Shown: in pieces, positions 9,286 through 18,372 of the stretch | How positions within the stretch are numbered: the first letter of the stretch is position 1 | Layout: each line of letters begins with the position of its first letter | Source of the DNA: Streptomyces sp. WZ-12 | GTDB lineage: Bacteria; Actinomycetota; Actinomycetes; Streptomycetales; Streptomycetaceae | Assembly: GCF_028898845.1 (NCBI RefSeq) | Contig: NZ_CP118574.1 | Coordinates: 3,162,001-3,226,000, forward strand | DNA: 64,000 nucleotides | Direction: 5' to 3' | Translations under genes and position numbers: made by a program | The notes under the pieces: model-generated | Told to the model about the DNA's origin: nothing | Databases searched by the model: none | The model's input: the letters and a program-made list of their open reading frames with translations, nothing else

Positions 9286-10713
9286 ATGCGCCGTTCCAAA
9301 ATCGTCTGCACCCTGGGCCCCGCCGTCGACTCCTACGAGAAGCTGAAGACGCTGATCGAGGCCGGCATGAACGTGGCCCGCTTCAACATGAGCCACGGGA
9401 CCCACTCGGAGCACGAGGAGCGGTACCACCGCCTCCGCAAGGCCGCCGAGGAGACCGGCCGCGCCGTCGGCGTGCTGGCCGACCTCCAGGGCCCCAAGAT
9501 CCGCCTGGAGACCTTCGCCGAGGGCCCCGTCGAGCTGGTGCGCGGTGACGAGTTCGTCATCACCACCGAGGACGTCCCCGGTGACAAGCACATCTGCGGC
9601 ACCACCTACAAGGGTCTGCCCGGCGACGTCTCCAAGGGCGACCCGGTCCTGATCAACGACGGCAACGTCGCCCTCCAGGTCGTCGAGATCGACGGTCCGC
9701 GGGTGCGCACCATCGTCATCGAGGGCGGGGTCATCTCCGACCACAAGGGCATCAACCTGCCCGGCGCGGCGGTCAACGTCCCGGCGCTGTCCGAGAAGGA
9801 CATCGAGGACCTGAAGTTCGCCCTGCACATGGGCTGCGACATGGTCGCGCTCTCCTTCGTGCGGGACGCCAAGGACGTCCAGGACGTGCACCGCGTCATG
9901 GACGAGGTGGGCCGCCGGGTCCCGGTCGTCGCCAAGGTCGAGAAGCCGCAGGCGGTCGCCAACATGCAGGAGGTCGTGATGGCCTTCGACGCGGTGATGG
10001 TGGCCCGTGGCGACCTGGCGGTGGAGTACCCGCTGGAGAAGGTCCCGATGGTGCAGAAGCGCCTGGTGGAGATGTGCCGGCGGAACGCCAAGCCGGTGAT
10101 CGTGGCGACCCAGATGATGGAGTCGATGATCACCAACTCCCGGCCCACCCGCGCCGAGGCGTCCGACGTCGCCAACGCCATCCTCGACGGCGCCGACGCG
10201 GTCATGCTCTCCGCGGAGTCCTCGGTCGGCCAGTACCCGATCGAGACCGTCAAGACCATGTCGAAGATCGTCGAGGCGGCCGAGGAGGAGCTGCTCTCCA
10301 AGGGCCTCCAGCCGCTGGTGCCCGGCAAGAAGCCGCGTACGCAGGGCGGTGCGGTGGCCCGCGCGGCCTGCGAGATGGCGGACTTCCTCGACGGCAAGGC
10401 CCTGGTCGCGTTCACCAAGTCCGGTGACACCGCCCGCCGGCTCTCCCGTTACCGCGCCGCCCAGCCGATCCTGGCCTTCACCACCGACCTCGCCACCCGC
10501 AACCAGCTCACCCTGAGCTGGGGCGTGGACTCCTTCGTCGTCCCGCACGTGGACAACACCGACGCGATGGTCGACCTGGTCGACGCCGAGCTGCTCAAGC
10601 TCAAGCGCTACAACGAGGGCGACACCATGATCATCACCGCCGGCTCGCCCCCCGGCGTCCCCGGCACCACCAACATGGTCCGGGTGCACCACCTCGGCGG
10701 CGAGCGCGCCTGA
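9286..10713 (+). CDS. pyk: pyruvate kinase
   Basis: 475-aa glycolytic enzyme transferring phosphate from phosphoenolpyruvate to ADP. N-terminal RRSKIVCTLGP, the active-site loop MNVARFNMSHG, the B-domain, the catalytic region VAKVEKPQAV, ARGDLAVEYP and the signature TQMMESMI are all present, plus a C-terminal allosteric domain ending around residue 470. It sits in the same direction as pta-ackA, so phosphoenolpyruvate to acetate is encoded in one stretch. A perfect 19-bp hairpin follows. Confidence 0.97.
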   Translation: MRRSKIVCTLGPAVDSYEKLKTLIEAGMNVARFNMSHGTHSEHEERYHRLRKAAEETGRAVGVLADLQGPKIRLETFAEGPVELVRGDEFVITTEDVPGDKHICGTTYKGLPGDVSKGDPVLINDGNVALQVVEIDGPRVRTIVIEGGVISDHKGINLPGAAVNVPALSEKDIEDLKFALHMGCDMVALSFVRDAKDVQDVHRVMDEVGRRVPVVAKVEKPQAVANMQEVVMAFDAVMVARGDLAVEYPLEKVPMVQKRLVEMCRRNAKPVIVATQMMESMITNSRPTRAEASDVANAILDGADAVMLSAESSVGQYPIETVKTMSKIVEAAEEELLSKGLQPLVPGKKPRTQGGAVARAACEMADFLDGKALVAFTKSGDTARRLSRYRAAQPILAFTTDLATRNQLTLSWGVDSFVVPHVDNTDAMVDLVDAELLKLKRYNEGDTMIITAGSPPGVPGTTNMVRVHHLGGERA

Positions 10714-10737
10714 CGCGCCGCCCGACGGGCACCACAA

Positions 10738-10782
10738 CGGCGGTGGGCCGCCCCCTCGTTCGAAGGGGGCGGCCCACCGCCG
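10738..10782. terminator. pyk terminator, probably bidirectional
   Basis: Perfect 19-bp inverted repeat (10738-10756 and 10764-10782) with a 7-nt loop, 24 bp after the pyk stop and about 60 bp from the end of the convergent gene. Confidence 0.85.
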
Positions 10783-10845
10783 TCTCTCCGCGGCTCCCGG
10801 AGGTCTCGTCGCCGCCGGCCGGTCCGCTTCCGTCCTCGACGGACC

Positions 10846-12180
10846 TCAGTCCTCGATGGACAGGTGCATGCCCGGGACGTGCAGGTTGCCGCCGAACTGG
10901 CCGGCCTGGTCCAGCTTCACCTTGCTGAAGTAGGCGTACGGGACGTTCAGCGGCGGCGGGTGCTCGGGGTCGAAGACGATCGGGATCAGCCCGAAGAGGT
11001 TGCCCTGCAACCGCTCGGTGTAGAGCGTCACCTTGCCGCCGCGGATGGTGGACGTGGAGCCCGGCGTCGACCGCACGTGGTAGTGCTTGCCCGACCTCGC
11101 ATCGTCCACGATCTGGTGCAGGTCGCCGATGTCGATGCTGTCCGCGGTGAACTTCAGCGCCTGCTTGGTGTGGCCGCTCTGCGTCCTGACGTTGACCACG
11201 CCCTCGTAGTTCAGGCCGCGCAGGGTCAGCCCGCTGGACTCCAGGTGCCAGGGGAGGTCCGGGAGGGTGGCGGGGGTCTGCTCGTCCTTGCCCTGCTGCT
11301 TGTTCTCCACGACGCAGGGGAACGCGGGCTTGCCGTCCTTGTCCTTGCCGTCCAACCCACCGCCGGGCAGGGCGTTGTCGACCGTGCCGACGGCACCGTG
11401 CACGGTGTCGTTGACCGCCTTCGACGGGTCCTTCAGCGCATCGCCGACCGGCTTGGTGACCTCGTCCAGGCCGGGCCCGGAGCCCGGCGAGGGCGACGCG
11501 TCCTTGGCCGACGGCTCCTTGGCCGACGAACCCGCCGACGGCGTCGGGGACTTGGTGGCGGACGCGGACGGCGAGGGGGTCGGCGAGGCCGGCGGCTGGT
11601 CGGACTTCTTGTGCACGCCGAGGAGGCCGCCGAGCACGTCGCCGATCCCGCCCAACAGGCCGCCGTCGTCCTTCTTCGGCGAGGCCGACGGGGACGGCGT
11701 CGCCGGGGCGGACGGACCGGGCGCCCCGCCGCCGCTGGCGTCCTTGCCGGCCGAGGGCGACGAGGACGGCGACGCGGACGGCGAGGTCGACGGCTCCGCG
11801 GACGGCTTGCCCCCGTCCTTCCCGGCGTCCTTGCCGTCCTTCTTCTGGTCCTTCTGGTCCTTGCCGTCGTCCTTCGCCTTGGCGTCCTGGCCGGACGTGT
11901 CCGGGACGGTGACGCAGGGGCCGTCCCGGAAGGGGCTCTCGGGCGGCACCGGCTTGGCGATCGCCATCTGGGGCGTGAGCCCCATGCCCATGAGGACGGC
12001 GGACGGCATCGCGGCGATGGCGATCGCCTTGCCCGCGGGCACGTGCAGGCGGGTCAACAGCGGCTTCTTGGGCGCCGCGTGGCGCGGTCCGCTCCCCGCG
12101 CCCGAACGGCCGGTCGCCCCGGAGGCCGCGCCCTCGCCCTCCGGCGGGGGTGTCCCCACCCGCAGTTCGTCACCCGGCAC
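10846..12180 (-). CDS. membrane-anchored or secreted protein with Lys/Asp/Ser/Pro-rich linker
   Basis: About 444 aa, family not firmly recognised. One hydrophobic segment (about residues 48-72, IAIAAMPSAVLMGMG) should act as an anchor or signal. It is followed by a long low-complexity linker rich in KDGKDQK and SPSPSA runs, then a C-terminal domain of about 140 residues (from SGLTLRGLNYEG) that looks folded and conserved. The GTG at 12180 was chosen because GGGAGG precedes it; the frame is open further upstream without a site. It overlaps the end of the DUF6114 gene by 11 bp, suggesting coupled translation and a shared job with the DUF6114 and DUF6230 proteins. No enzymatic motif is visible. 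Confidence 0.8.
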   Translation of the reverse strand: MPGDELRVGTPPPEGEGAASGATGRSGAGSGPRHAAPKKPLLTRLHVPAGKAIAIAAMPSAVLMGMGLTPQMAIAKPVPPESPFRDGPCVTVPDTSGQDAKAKDDGKDQKDQKKDGKDAGKDGGKPSAEPSTSPSASPSSSPSAGKDASGGGAPGPSAPATPSPSASPKKDDGGLLGGIGDVLGGLLGVHKKSDQPPASPTPSPSASATKSPTPSAGSSAKEPSAKDASPSPGSGPGLDEVTKPVGDALKDPSKAVNDTVHGAVGTVDNALPGGGLDGKDKDGKPAFPCVVENKQQGKDEQTPATLPDLPWHLESSGLTLRGLNYEGVVNVRTQSGHTKQALKFTADSIDIGDLHQIVDDARSGKHYHVRSTPGSTSTIRGGKVTLYTERLQGNLFGLIPIVFDPEHPPPLNVPYAYFSKVKLDQAGQFGGNLHVPGMHLSIED

Positions 12181-12730
12181 GGTGCCTCCCGTTCCTTCCG
12201 TTGGTCGGGCTCGTTCCTGACAGATCGTCCAGTCCGTTGCCCAACCCGTGACCACCGGCCGCCGGAGCGGGGTGGGTGGCGACCACCGGCCCGACGACGT
12301 GGCCCCCCTCGCCGGGCTCGTCCTCGCTGCGCACCGCCTTGCCCGGCGCCCACGAGACGCCCAGCGCGCCGCCGATCAGCCCCAGCAGGAAGCCGATCAG
12401 GAAGGCGCCGAAGTTCGAGACGACCAGCGAAACGAGGGCCAGCAGGATCGCCGCGACGCCCGCGAAGACCCGCGAGACCGGCTGGAACCACATGGTGAGG
12501 CCGAGCACCACCAGCAGCACGCCGATGATCAGCGAACCGGCGCCGGCCGTGGTCGCCATCCGGACGGTGAGGGATCCGATGGTGAGGTTCGCGTAGGGGA
12601 TGTACATGATCGGGATGCCCGCGAGGAGGGTCAACAGGCCGCCCCAGAAGGGGCGTTGCCCGCGCCAGTGGCGGAACGCCTGCCGCTTCCGGCCGAGGGT
12701 CTCGTTCAGCCGTGGTCGTTCTGCGCTCAT
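12170..12730 (-). CDS. DUF6114 integral membrane protein
   Basis: 186 aa with four strongly hydrophobic segments between about residues 25 and 130 (FWGGLLTLLAGIPIMYI; AGAGSLIIGVLLVVLGL; FAGVAAILLALVSLVV; AFLIGFLLGLIGGALGV) and polar ends. This is the arrangement of actinobacterial DUF6114 proteins, which usually lie next to DUF6230 genes. Start chosen at MSAERPRLNETLG, preceded by GGAGG. It overlaps the 444-aa gene downstream. Molecular function unknown. Confidence 0.85.
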   Translation of the reverse strand: MSAERPRLNETLGRKRQAFRHWRGQRPFWGGLLTLLAGIPIMYIPYANLTIGSLTVRMATTAGAGSLIIGVLLVVLGLTMWFQPVSRVFAGVAAILLALVSLVVSNFGAFLIGFLLGLIGGALGVSWAPGKAVRSEDEPGEGGHVVGPVVATHPAPAAGGHGLGNGLDDLSGTSPTNGRNGRHRAG

Positions 12731-12987
12731 GCGCCAGCCTCCCTGCGGTCGGCGGGCCCGCATCCGCGCCGCACGTACCTGTCGATGACTCTTCCCCCGG
12801 GGGCACCGCCCGGCGTTGGCCGGGGAACTCCGGCCGGGGAGTCCCCCATGCTCCAGTCGCTCATGTCCGGCTCCTCGGGACTGGCAATTCGGTGGTTCTG
12901 TGGGCACTTCCAGCGCTACCTGGCGTACGGGCACGGGGAACGGCACGGCGCCGTACAGCTCCACCCCGCGCCCGCACGCTCAGTGCG

Positions 12988-13608
12988 TCAGTAGCACTCG
13001 TGCGCGCCCTTGGTGACGCTCATCTTGAGGCCGCTGAGCTTGAACGTGCCGGCCGTGGTGGCCCAGGCACGCTGGTGGACGCCGGTCAGCGTGGCCGTGT
13101 CGGCCTCCTGGGCGAAGGAGCCGGGGTCGGCCTTGTCGCCCTTCTTCATGCCGGGCCCCTTGGACGTGGACCCCGCGGCAACACCGATGTTGATGTTGTT
13201 GAAGGTCGCGTCCGCGTTCAACTGGTCCAGGTCGATGTAGAGGTTCTTGGCCTCCACCGGATTGCTGCCGGCACCGCCGGCCTGGAGCTTCATCGACACA
13301 TCGCCGAAGACCGGGACCGGCACGACGACGGACTGGCACAGGTTGTGGATCGTGGCGTTGCTGAACGCCGAGACCGCGACCGGGACGTTCTTGCCGTTCT
13401 TCTGGGCGTCAACCGCGCCGTACTGGACGAAGCCGGTGCCTTCCAGCCGGTCCGTGCTGACCTTGAACTGCTGGCCGGACACGCTGAACGACGCCGCCAG
13501 GGCACCCTGCGAGAGGGCGACACCGATCGCGGCGGTGGCCGCGACGCTCGGCACCATGACGACGGCGAACCGCTTCCATCTGGTCCCGCCACGAGTCAAG
13601 GACTCCAT
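12988..13608 (-). CDS. DUF6230 secreted protein
   Basis: 206 aa with a signal-like N-terminus: basic RWKR followed by a hydrophobic stretch ending in ALAASF, so it is probably exported. The mature part has a repetitive beta-like character (STDRLEGTGFVQYG, LYIDLDQLNADATF, FKLSGLKMSV) and two cysteines. Relatives are labelled DUF6230 and sometimes, without good support, cholesterol esterase; no lipase triad motif is visible here. Start ATG 13608 has a near-perfect AGGAGGAAAG site. It is the first gene of a minus-strand cluster with DUF6114 and the 444-aa protein, separated from them by a 257-bp spacer. Confidence 0.85.
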   Translation of the reverse strand: MESLTRGGTRWKRFAVVMVPSVAATAAIGVALSQGALAASFSVSGQQFKVSTDRLEGTGFVQYGAVDAQKNGKNVPVAVSAFSNATIHNLCQSVVVPVPVFGDVSMKLQAGGAGSNPVEAKNLYIDLDQLNADATFNNINIGVAAGSTSKGPGMKKGDKADPGSFAQEADTATLTGVHQRAWATTAGTFKLSGLKMSVTKGAHECY

Positions 13609-14105
13609 GACTTTCCTCCTTCTCGGACGTACATCTCCGGTGCGTACCACCTCGGTTGAGGTAAGGCCGTACCTGGGATGGGAGAAGTGCTACGTCCTCG
13701 GGAAGGAGAGCGCCCGTCTCGAAGGGCCACAGCAGTGTTCTTCGAATACCGGCGATCACCCCCGAGCGACAACCACTGGCCACGCTCTCGCGCAACCTCA
13801 CCGGACAGGCCCTGCCGTACGGGCAGAGACCCCCCTGTCCACGGCCGGCGCCACTGCCGCCGACCCACTCGGTGGGGACCCAAAAGCCCCGCGGCGCCGG
13901 CCGGATGCCGGGCTGCGGGAATGGACCGAGCGTCGCCGATCGTCGTGCATTCCCGGCCGCCGCACAAGGCCCTCGTTACTTACGGGTAACGACCCGATAA
14001 CCATGCCGGGACACAGAGAGATCACCTAGGCACGCAGCGTCGCTGCTCACAGCGACCGAACAAGGGGCAATTCAGGGCAGATTTGGGCTAGTTGACGGCC
14101 GCGAC

Positions 14106-14118
14106 TTACTCCAAGTAA
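14106..14118. promoter_or_regulatory. inverted repeat TTACT-CCA-AGTAA, candidate operator
   Basis: Perfect 5-bp arms around a 3-bp spacer, a size and symmetry typical of TetR or MarR operators. A related GTTAC-N6-GTAAC repeat lies about 120 bp away at 13975-13990. The binding protein is unknown. Confidence 0.4.
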
Positions 14119-14120
14119 CA

Positions 14121-14158
14121 GCGGCCACCTTTACCAAGTTTCGGTAAAGCGTGGCCGC
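14121..14158. terminator. terminator of the thioredoxin-TPR gene
   Basis: Long hairpin with left arm 14121-14135 and right arm 14143-14158: 15 paired bases with a single bulged C and a 7-nt loop. It lies about 90 nt beyond the stop of the minus-strand gene ending at 14248. Confidence 0.75.
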
Positions 14159-14247
14159 CGTGTCGTTTGCTGGACCCTTGTGTGGGAGTCGTGAGGGAGC
14201 GGATCCGGACGGGACGGAAATGTGCCCGGAAATCGCCGAAGCGTGGC

Positions 14248-15222
14248 TCAGAACAGGACGCGGGCCAGTGCCGTGCGCGCCTTCGACACCCGCGGGTCCT
14301 CCGCGCCGATCACCTCGAAGAGCTCCAACAGCCGCACCCGCGCGGCCTCCCGGTCCTCGCCCGCGGTCCGCTTCACGGTCTCGATCAGCCGGCCGAAGGC
14401 GTCCTCGACGTGCCCGCCGACCAGGTCCAGGTCCGCGGCCCTGATCTGCGCCGCGGCGTCGCCCGGCTGCTCCGCGGCCTCCTTGCGGACCACCTGCGGG
14501 TCCAGGTCCTGCACCCGCGCCAGGAGTTCGGCCTGGGCCAGGCCCAACGTGGCCTCCGGGTTGGTCGGATCGTCGGAGAGCACGTTGCGGTAGGCACGGA
14601 TGGCGCCGTCGAGGTCACCGGCGTCCAGCGCGTCCGCCGCCGCGGTCAGCGCCGCGTCGTACGGGCCGACCGGTGCGGGCGCCTCGGCAGCGGCGTCGGC
14701 CTGCTCGGCGGCCGCCGGGTCGACCGGCGCGCCCACGATGCCGAACTGCTGCTCGGCGACCTGCACCAACTGGTCCAGCACCTGGCGGAGTTGGGCCTCG
14801 GGCACCGCGCCCTGGAACAGCGGGATCGGCTGGCCCGCGACCACCGCGAAGACCGCCGGGATGCCCTGCACCCCGAACTGCTGGAACAGCATCTGGTTGC
14901 TGTCGACGTCGATCTTGGCGAGGACGAACCTGCCGGCGTACTCCGCCGCGAGGCGCTCCAGCAGCGGGCCAAGCTGCTTGCACGGCTCGCACCACTCGGC
15001 CCAGAAGTCGATGACGACCGGGACCTCGTTGGACTGCTGGAGGACGTCCTGCTGGAACCCCGCCTCGTCGACGTCGAACACCAGGCGGGCGGCGCCGGCC
15101 GGCTGAACGCCGGTGCGGGCGGCCTCGGCGCGGGCCTGCTCGGCCTTCTGCTTCGCTTCCCCTGCCGCCTTCACCGCTGCGAGGTCGACGACTCCACTCA
15201 TGGACATGTTGCGTGGCTGCAT
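14248..15222 (-). CDS. thioredoxin-fold TPR co-chaperone-like protein (YbbN/CnoX type)
   Basis: 324 aa. Residues about 45-150 form a thioredoxin domain with an intact WCEPCK redox motif and the cis-proline region GVQGIPAVFAV. The C-terminal half is a set of TPR-like helices (AADALDAGDLDGAIRAYRNVL; NPEATLGLAQAELLARV). This order is that of YbbN/CnoX, which protects folding clients. E. coli CnoX lacks the reactive Cys pair whereas this protein keeps it, so it may also act as a redox partner (inference). The start at MQPRN has GGGGAGG upstream. Transcribed alone, with a strong hairpin downstream. Confidence 0.9.
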   Translation of the reverse strand: MQPRNMSMSGVVDLAAVKAAGEAKQKAEQARAEAARTGVQPAGAARLVFDVDEAGFQQDVLQQSNEVPVVIDFWAEWCEPCKQLGPLLERLAAEYAGRFVLAKIDVDSNQMLFQQFGVQGIPAVFAVVAGQPIPLFQGAVPEAQLRQVLDQLVQVAEQQFGIVGAPVDPAAAEQADAAAEAPAPVGPYDAALTAAADALDAGDLDGAIRAYRNVLSDDPTNPEATLGLAQAELLARVQDLDPQVVRKEAAEQPGDAAAQIRAADLDLVGGHVEDAFGRLIETVKRTAGEDREAARVRLLELFEVIGAEDPRVSKARTALARVLF

Positions 15223-15516
15223 GTGTCCATCCTCCCCCCTGAGCGGCCGGTTCCGGAAAGCGATCCGGGAAGCGGGCCCGCTCGCCCCCGTACGCCCCGC
15301 TGGAATGCGGCCCGCGCCGGGGAACCGGTGCCCGTCGGCGGCCCCGTGCACGGGGCCGGTGTGTGCGGCCATGGGTCCCCACCCACGGCCAGTGGTGTCA
15401 CTCTTACGCTACGGGTCGTAGCGTAACTCGGCGCCGCCCCCACCCGGCACCCACTTTTCGGCCCGGTCCGCGTGATCTGCCTCACGGGAAGCGCCGCCCG
15501 CCGCACTACCGGCCGG

Positions 15517-15522
15517 TATGGT
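15517..15522 (+). promoter_or_regulatory. -10 box TATGGT, decides the TetR start
   Basis: TATGGT ends 7 nt before the ATG at 15530, giving a leaderless transcript. The ATG inside this box (15518), which would add four residues, is therefore unlikely to be the true start. Confidence 0.55.
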
Positions 15523-15529
15523 CGCCGGC

Positions 15530-16168
15530 ATGCACCAGTCCGCCCACCCGCCGAAGGGCCGCCCGGGCCGCCCCCGCAGCGTCGAGGCCGACCGCGCGAT
15601 CCTCGACGCCACCCGCGCCGCGCTCGTCGACGTGGGCTGGGGCGGGCTCACCATGGGCGAGGTCGCCCAGCGCGCCGGGGTCGCCAAGACCACCCTCTAC
15701 CGCCGCTGGGCCAGCAAGAGCGAACTGGTCGTGGACGCCGTCGCGGTCCTCTTCGACGAGCTCGAACTCCCCGACCGCGGCTGCCTCCAGGCCGACATCG
15801 AGGGCGTGGTGCTCCAGTTCGGCGCGCTGCTGGCCCGGCCCGAGACCAAGACCGCGCTGATGGCGGTGGTCGCCGAGTCCACCACCGACGACGCGCTGCG
15901 CGAGCGGATCCGGCAGGCCATCGTCGAGCGGCAGAAGCGGCTGGTGCTGCTGGGCCGCTCGCGGGCGCAGGCCCGCGGCGAACTCCCGCCGGACGCCGGC
16001 GGACCCGAGGGCGAGCAGGCCGCCGAGTGCACCGTGGGGCTGATCTTCGACGTGATCGCCGGGGCCGTCGTGCACCGCCTGCTGGTCAGCGCGGGCCCCG
16101 TGGACACCGGCTGGGCCCGGCAGTTCACCACGCTGCTGCTGGCGGGCCTGGCCGGGCTGGAGCCGTAG
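15530..16168 (+). CDS. TetR/AcrR family transcriptional regulator
   Basis: 212 aa. The N-terminal HTH (about residues 18-64) contains ILDATRAALVDVGWGGLTM and the recognition region GVAKTTLYRRWASKSELV. The C-terminal ligand-binding part resembles the TetR_C subfamily with a conserved FDVIAGAVVHRLL segment. The start was chosen from the leaderless promoter. Neighbouring genes point away from it or converge, so the target is uncertain; the epimerase/MurG-like operon converges on it. Confidence 0.88.
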   Translation: MHQSAHPPKGRPGRPRSVEADRAILDATRAALVDVGWGGLTMGEVAQRAGVAKTTLYRRWASKSELVVDAVAVLFDELELPDRGCLQADIEGVVLQFGALLARPETKTALMAVVAESTTDDALRERIRQAIVERQKRLVLLGRSRAQARGELPPDAGGPEGEQAAECTVGLIFDVIAGAVVHRLLVSAGPVDTGWARQFTTLLLAGLAGLEP

Positions 16169-16201
16169 CCCCGGCCCGGCCCGGCGCCGCCGGACCCGCC
16201 G

Positions 16202-17215
16202 TCAGACCTGGTAGCGGTCCGCCCGGAACAGGTGCAGATGCTCCGCCACCCACGCAGAGGTCCGCTCCAGCCCCTCCTTGAGGGAGACCTGCGGCTCCCA
16301 CGAAGCCCACTGCCGCGCCCGGGAGTTGTCCGACAGCAGCCGCTCCACCTCGCTGCCCGAGGGCCGCAGCCGCTCGGCGTCCACCACCACCTCGGCGTCC
16401 CGCCCGGACGCCGCGATCAGCGCCTCCGCCAGCGCCCCGATGGCGATCTCCCGGCCGCTGCCGAGGTTGACGACCTGCCCCAGCGCCCGGTCGCAGTCGG
16501 CCAGCGCCAGGAACCCGGCCGCGGTGTCGGTGACGAACGTGAAATCCCGGGTCGGGGTCAGCGAACCCAGCTTGATCTGCCGGGCGCCGGCGTGCAGTTG
16601 GGCCAGGATCGTCGGGATCACCGCGCGGGCGGACTGCCGGGGCCCGTAGGTGTTGAACGGCCGCACCACCGTCACCGGCAGCTCGAAGGCGTGCCAGTGC
16701 GACAGCGCCATCATGTCCGCGCCGATCTTCGAGGCGGAGTACGGCGACTGCGGCTGGAGCGGGTGCTCCTCACTGATCGGCGCGGTGAGCGCGGTCCCGT
16801 ACACCTCGCTGGTGGAGGTGTGCACCATCCGCCGCACCCCGTGCCGGCGGCACGCCTCCGCGACGTTCTCGGTGCCCACCACGTTCGTCTGCACATACGC
16901 GCCCGGCGAGTCGTAGCTGTACGGGATGCCGATCAGCGCGGCCAGGTGGAAGACGGTGTCGCAGCCGGCGACCGCGTCCATGACCCGGCCGGCGTCCCGG
17001 ACGTCCCCGGCGACCATCTCGACCGGGCCGCCCGGCACCAAGTACCGCGCCAGATTGCCCTTTTCCGCGTACGGCTTGTAGTGCACGAAGGCGCGCACCT
17101 CGGCGCCCGCGTCCACCAGCAGGTCGACCAGCGTCGACCCGATGAACCCCTCGGCCCCGGTGACCAGGACCTTCCGTCCGGCCCACGACCGGGACACGGT
17201 GCTGCGCGTGCTCAT
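16202..17215 (-). CDS. NAD-dependent NDP-sugar epimerase/dehydratase
   Basis: 337-aa extended SDR enzyme. It has a Rossmann motif TGAEGFIG near residue 17, FHLAALIGIPYSYDSP, catalytic Ser/Thr region HTSTSEVYG, and YxxxK as YSASKIGAD, followed by RPFNTYGPRQ. It resembles UDP-glucose 4-epimerase or dTDP-glucose 4,6-dehydratase relatives, acting on nucleotide sugars in the cytoplasm. Its ATG overlaps the stop of the MurG-like gene (ATGA), so the two are translationally coupled. This suggests it makes or alters a sugar nucleotide used by that glycosyltransferase (inference). Confidence 0.9.
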   Translation of the reverse strand: MSTRSTVSRSWAGRKVLVTGAEGFIGSTLVDLLVDAGAEVRAFVHYKPYAEKGNLARYLVPGGPVEMVAGDVRDAGRVMDAVAGCDTVFHLAALIGIPYSYDSPGAYVQTNVVGTENVAEACRRHGVRRMVHTSTSEVYGTALTAPISEEHPLQPQSPYSASKIGADMMALSHWHAFELPVTVVRPFNTYGPRQSARAVIPTILAQLHAGARQIKLGSLTPTRDFTFVTDTAAGFLALADCDRALGQVVNLGSGREIAIGALAEALIAASGRDAEVVVDAERLRPSGSEVERLLSDNSRARQWASWEPQVSLKEGLERTSAWVAEHLHLFRADRYQV

Positions 17216-18372
17216 GCTGACTCCTTCTGGGTGGTGGTGAGGTGGTGGGGGTGGCCGGCCAGCGCCAGGGTCCGGGCGGCCAGCAGATCGGCGGCGTGCG
17301 CATGCGTGCCGGGGTCGGCCGCCGCGCCCATCGCGGCCAGCCGGACGGGGTCCGCCAGCAGCGGGGTGAGCTGCGCGTCCAACCGTTCGTCGGTGACCTC
17401 CGCGTCGGGCAGCAGCAGCGCGGCGCCGGCGTCGGAGAGCACCCGGGCGTTGTGCGTCTGGTGGTCGCCCGGCGCGTGCGGGTACGGGACGAGGACGGCC
17501 GGCATCCCGATCGTGGCGAGCTCGGCGACGGTCGCCGAACCGGCCCGGCACAGCACCAGGTCGGCCGCCGCGTACGCCAGGTCCATCCGGTCCAGATACG
17601 GCACCGCCTCGGCGACCGCGGCCCCGCCGTTGGCCTCCAGGGCGGCCCGGGTGGCGTCCAGCGCCGCCGGCCCGGTCTTGATCAGCAGCCGCATCCGGGG
17701 CCGCGCCAGATAGCGGCCGGCGAGCCCGACGGCGGCCTCGGTGAGCCGGGCGGCGCCCAGGCTGCCGCCGTTGACCAGCAGCAGCCGGGCGTCCTCCGGG
17801 ACGCCCAGGGCGCGCCGGGCCGCGCTCCGCAGCGCCACCCGGTCCAGCCCGGCCAGCGGCCCGGACAGCGGCATCCCCACCGTCTCGGCCCGCTCGCCGC
17901 CCGCGAGGTGCGGCCGGCTGCGGTCGAAGGCCAGGGCGATGTGCGGGGTGAGCCGGGCGGCGAACTTGTTGGCCCGGCCGGGCACCGCGTTGGACTCGTG
18001 GATCAGGCTCGGCAGCCCGGCCATCTTGGCCCCGACGATCACCGGGGCACTGGGGTAACCGCCCATGCCGACGGCGACCTGGGCGCCCTGCTCCCGCAGG
18101 ATCGCCCGGCATTGGGCGCCGGACTTCAACAGGGCGGCCGGCAGCAGGTAGCGCCGGGCGCCCAGCGAGGGGTCGAAGGGAATCATGTCGACGGTGTGCA
18201 GCCGGTAGCCGGCCTGCGGGATCAGCCGCGTCTCCAGGCCGCGGTCGGTCCCCACGAAGGAGATCACCGCGTCCGGCACGGCCCGACGCAGCGCGTCGGC
18301 GAGGGCGAGTCCGGGATAGATATGGCCGCCGGTGCCGCCCGCACCGATCACGACCGAGAGTGGTGTGCGCAT
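17212..18372 (-). CDS. MurG-like UDP-GlcNAc:lipid glycosyltransferase (probable MurG paralogue)
   Basis: 386 aa, GT-B fold. N-terminal GAGGTGGHIYPGLALADAL is the MurG glycine-rich loop; HESNAVPGRANKFAAR, NGGSLGAARL and the donor-site region CRAGSATVAELATIGMPAVLVPYPHAPGDHQ are MurG hallmarks. MurG itself attaches GlcNAc to lipid I in peptidoglycan synthesis. The usual murG lies in the division/cell-wall cluster, which is not here, so this is likely a second copy with a special role (inference from context). Start MRTPLSVV at 18372; the operon with the epimerase faces away from a two-component system 62 bp off. Confidence 0.88.
   Translation of the reverse strand: MRTPLSVVIGAGGTGGHIYPGLALADALRRAVPDAVISFVGTDRGLETRLIPQAGYRLHTVDMIPFDPSLGARRYLLPAALLKSGAQCRAILREQGAQVAVGMGGYPSAPVIVGAKMAGLPSLIHESNAVPGRANKFAARLTPHIALAFDRSRPHLAGGERAETVGMPLSGPLAGLDRVALRSAARRALGVPEDARLLLVNGGSLGAARLTEAAVGLAGRYLARPRMRLLIKTGPAALDATRAALEANGGAAVAEAVPYLDRMDLAYAAADLVLCRAGSATVAELATIGMPAVLVPYPHAPGDHQTHNARVLSDAGAALLLPDAEVTDERLDAQLTPLLADPVRLAAMGAAADPGTHAHAADLLAARTLALAGHPHHLTTTQKESA

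Larger units (their letters stand above)
13609..14247. promoter_or_regulatory. 639-bp intergenic region upstream of the DUF6230 cluster
   Basis: No credible gene. Three inverted repeats suitable as regulator sites are seen: ACCTC-N4-GAGGT near 13646-13659, GTTAC-N6-GTAAC at 13975-13990, and TTACT-N3-AGTAA at 14106-14118. The right part holds the terminator of the thioredoxin-TPR gene. The region is less GC-rich than its surroundings. Confidence 0.5.

Noticed and set aside
4212..10737. Very long minus-strand open frames across pta, ackA and pyk
   Set aside because: They mirror well-supported plus-strand enzymes and have His/Gly/Arg-rich nonsense composition, the usual high-GC shadow effect.
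15518..15529. Upstream ATG as the TetR start
   Set aside because: This ATG lies inside the TATGGT -10 box, so it would not be transcribed in the leaderless model.
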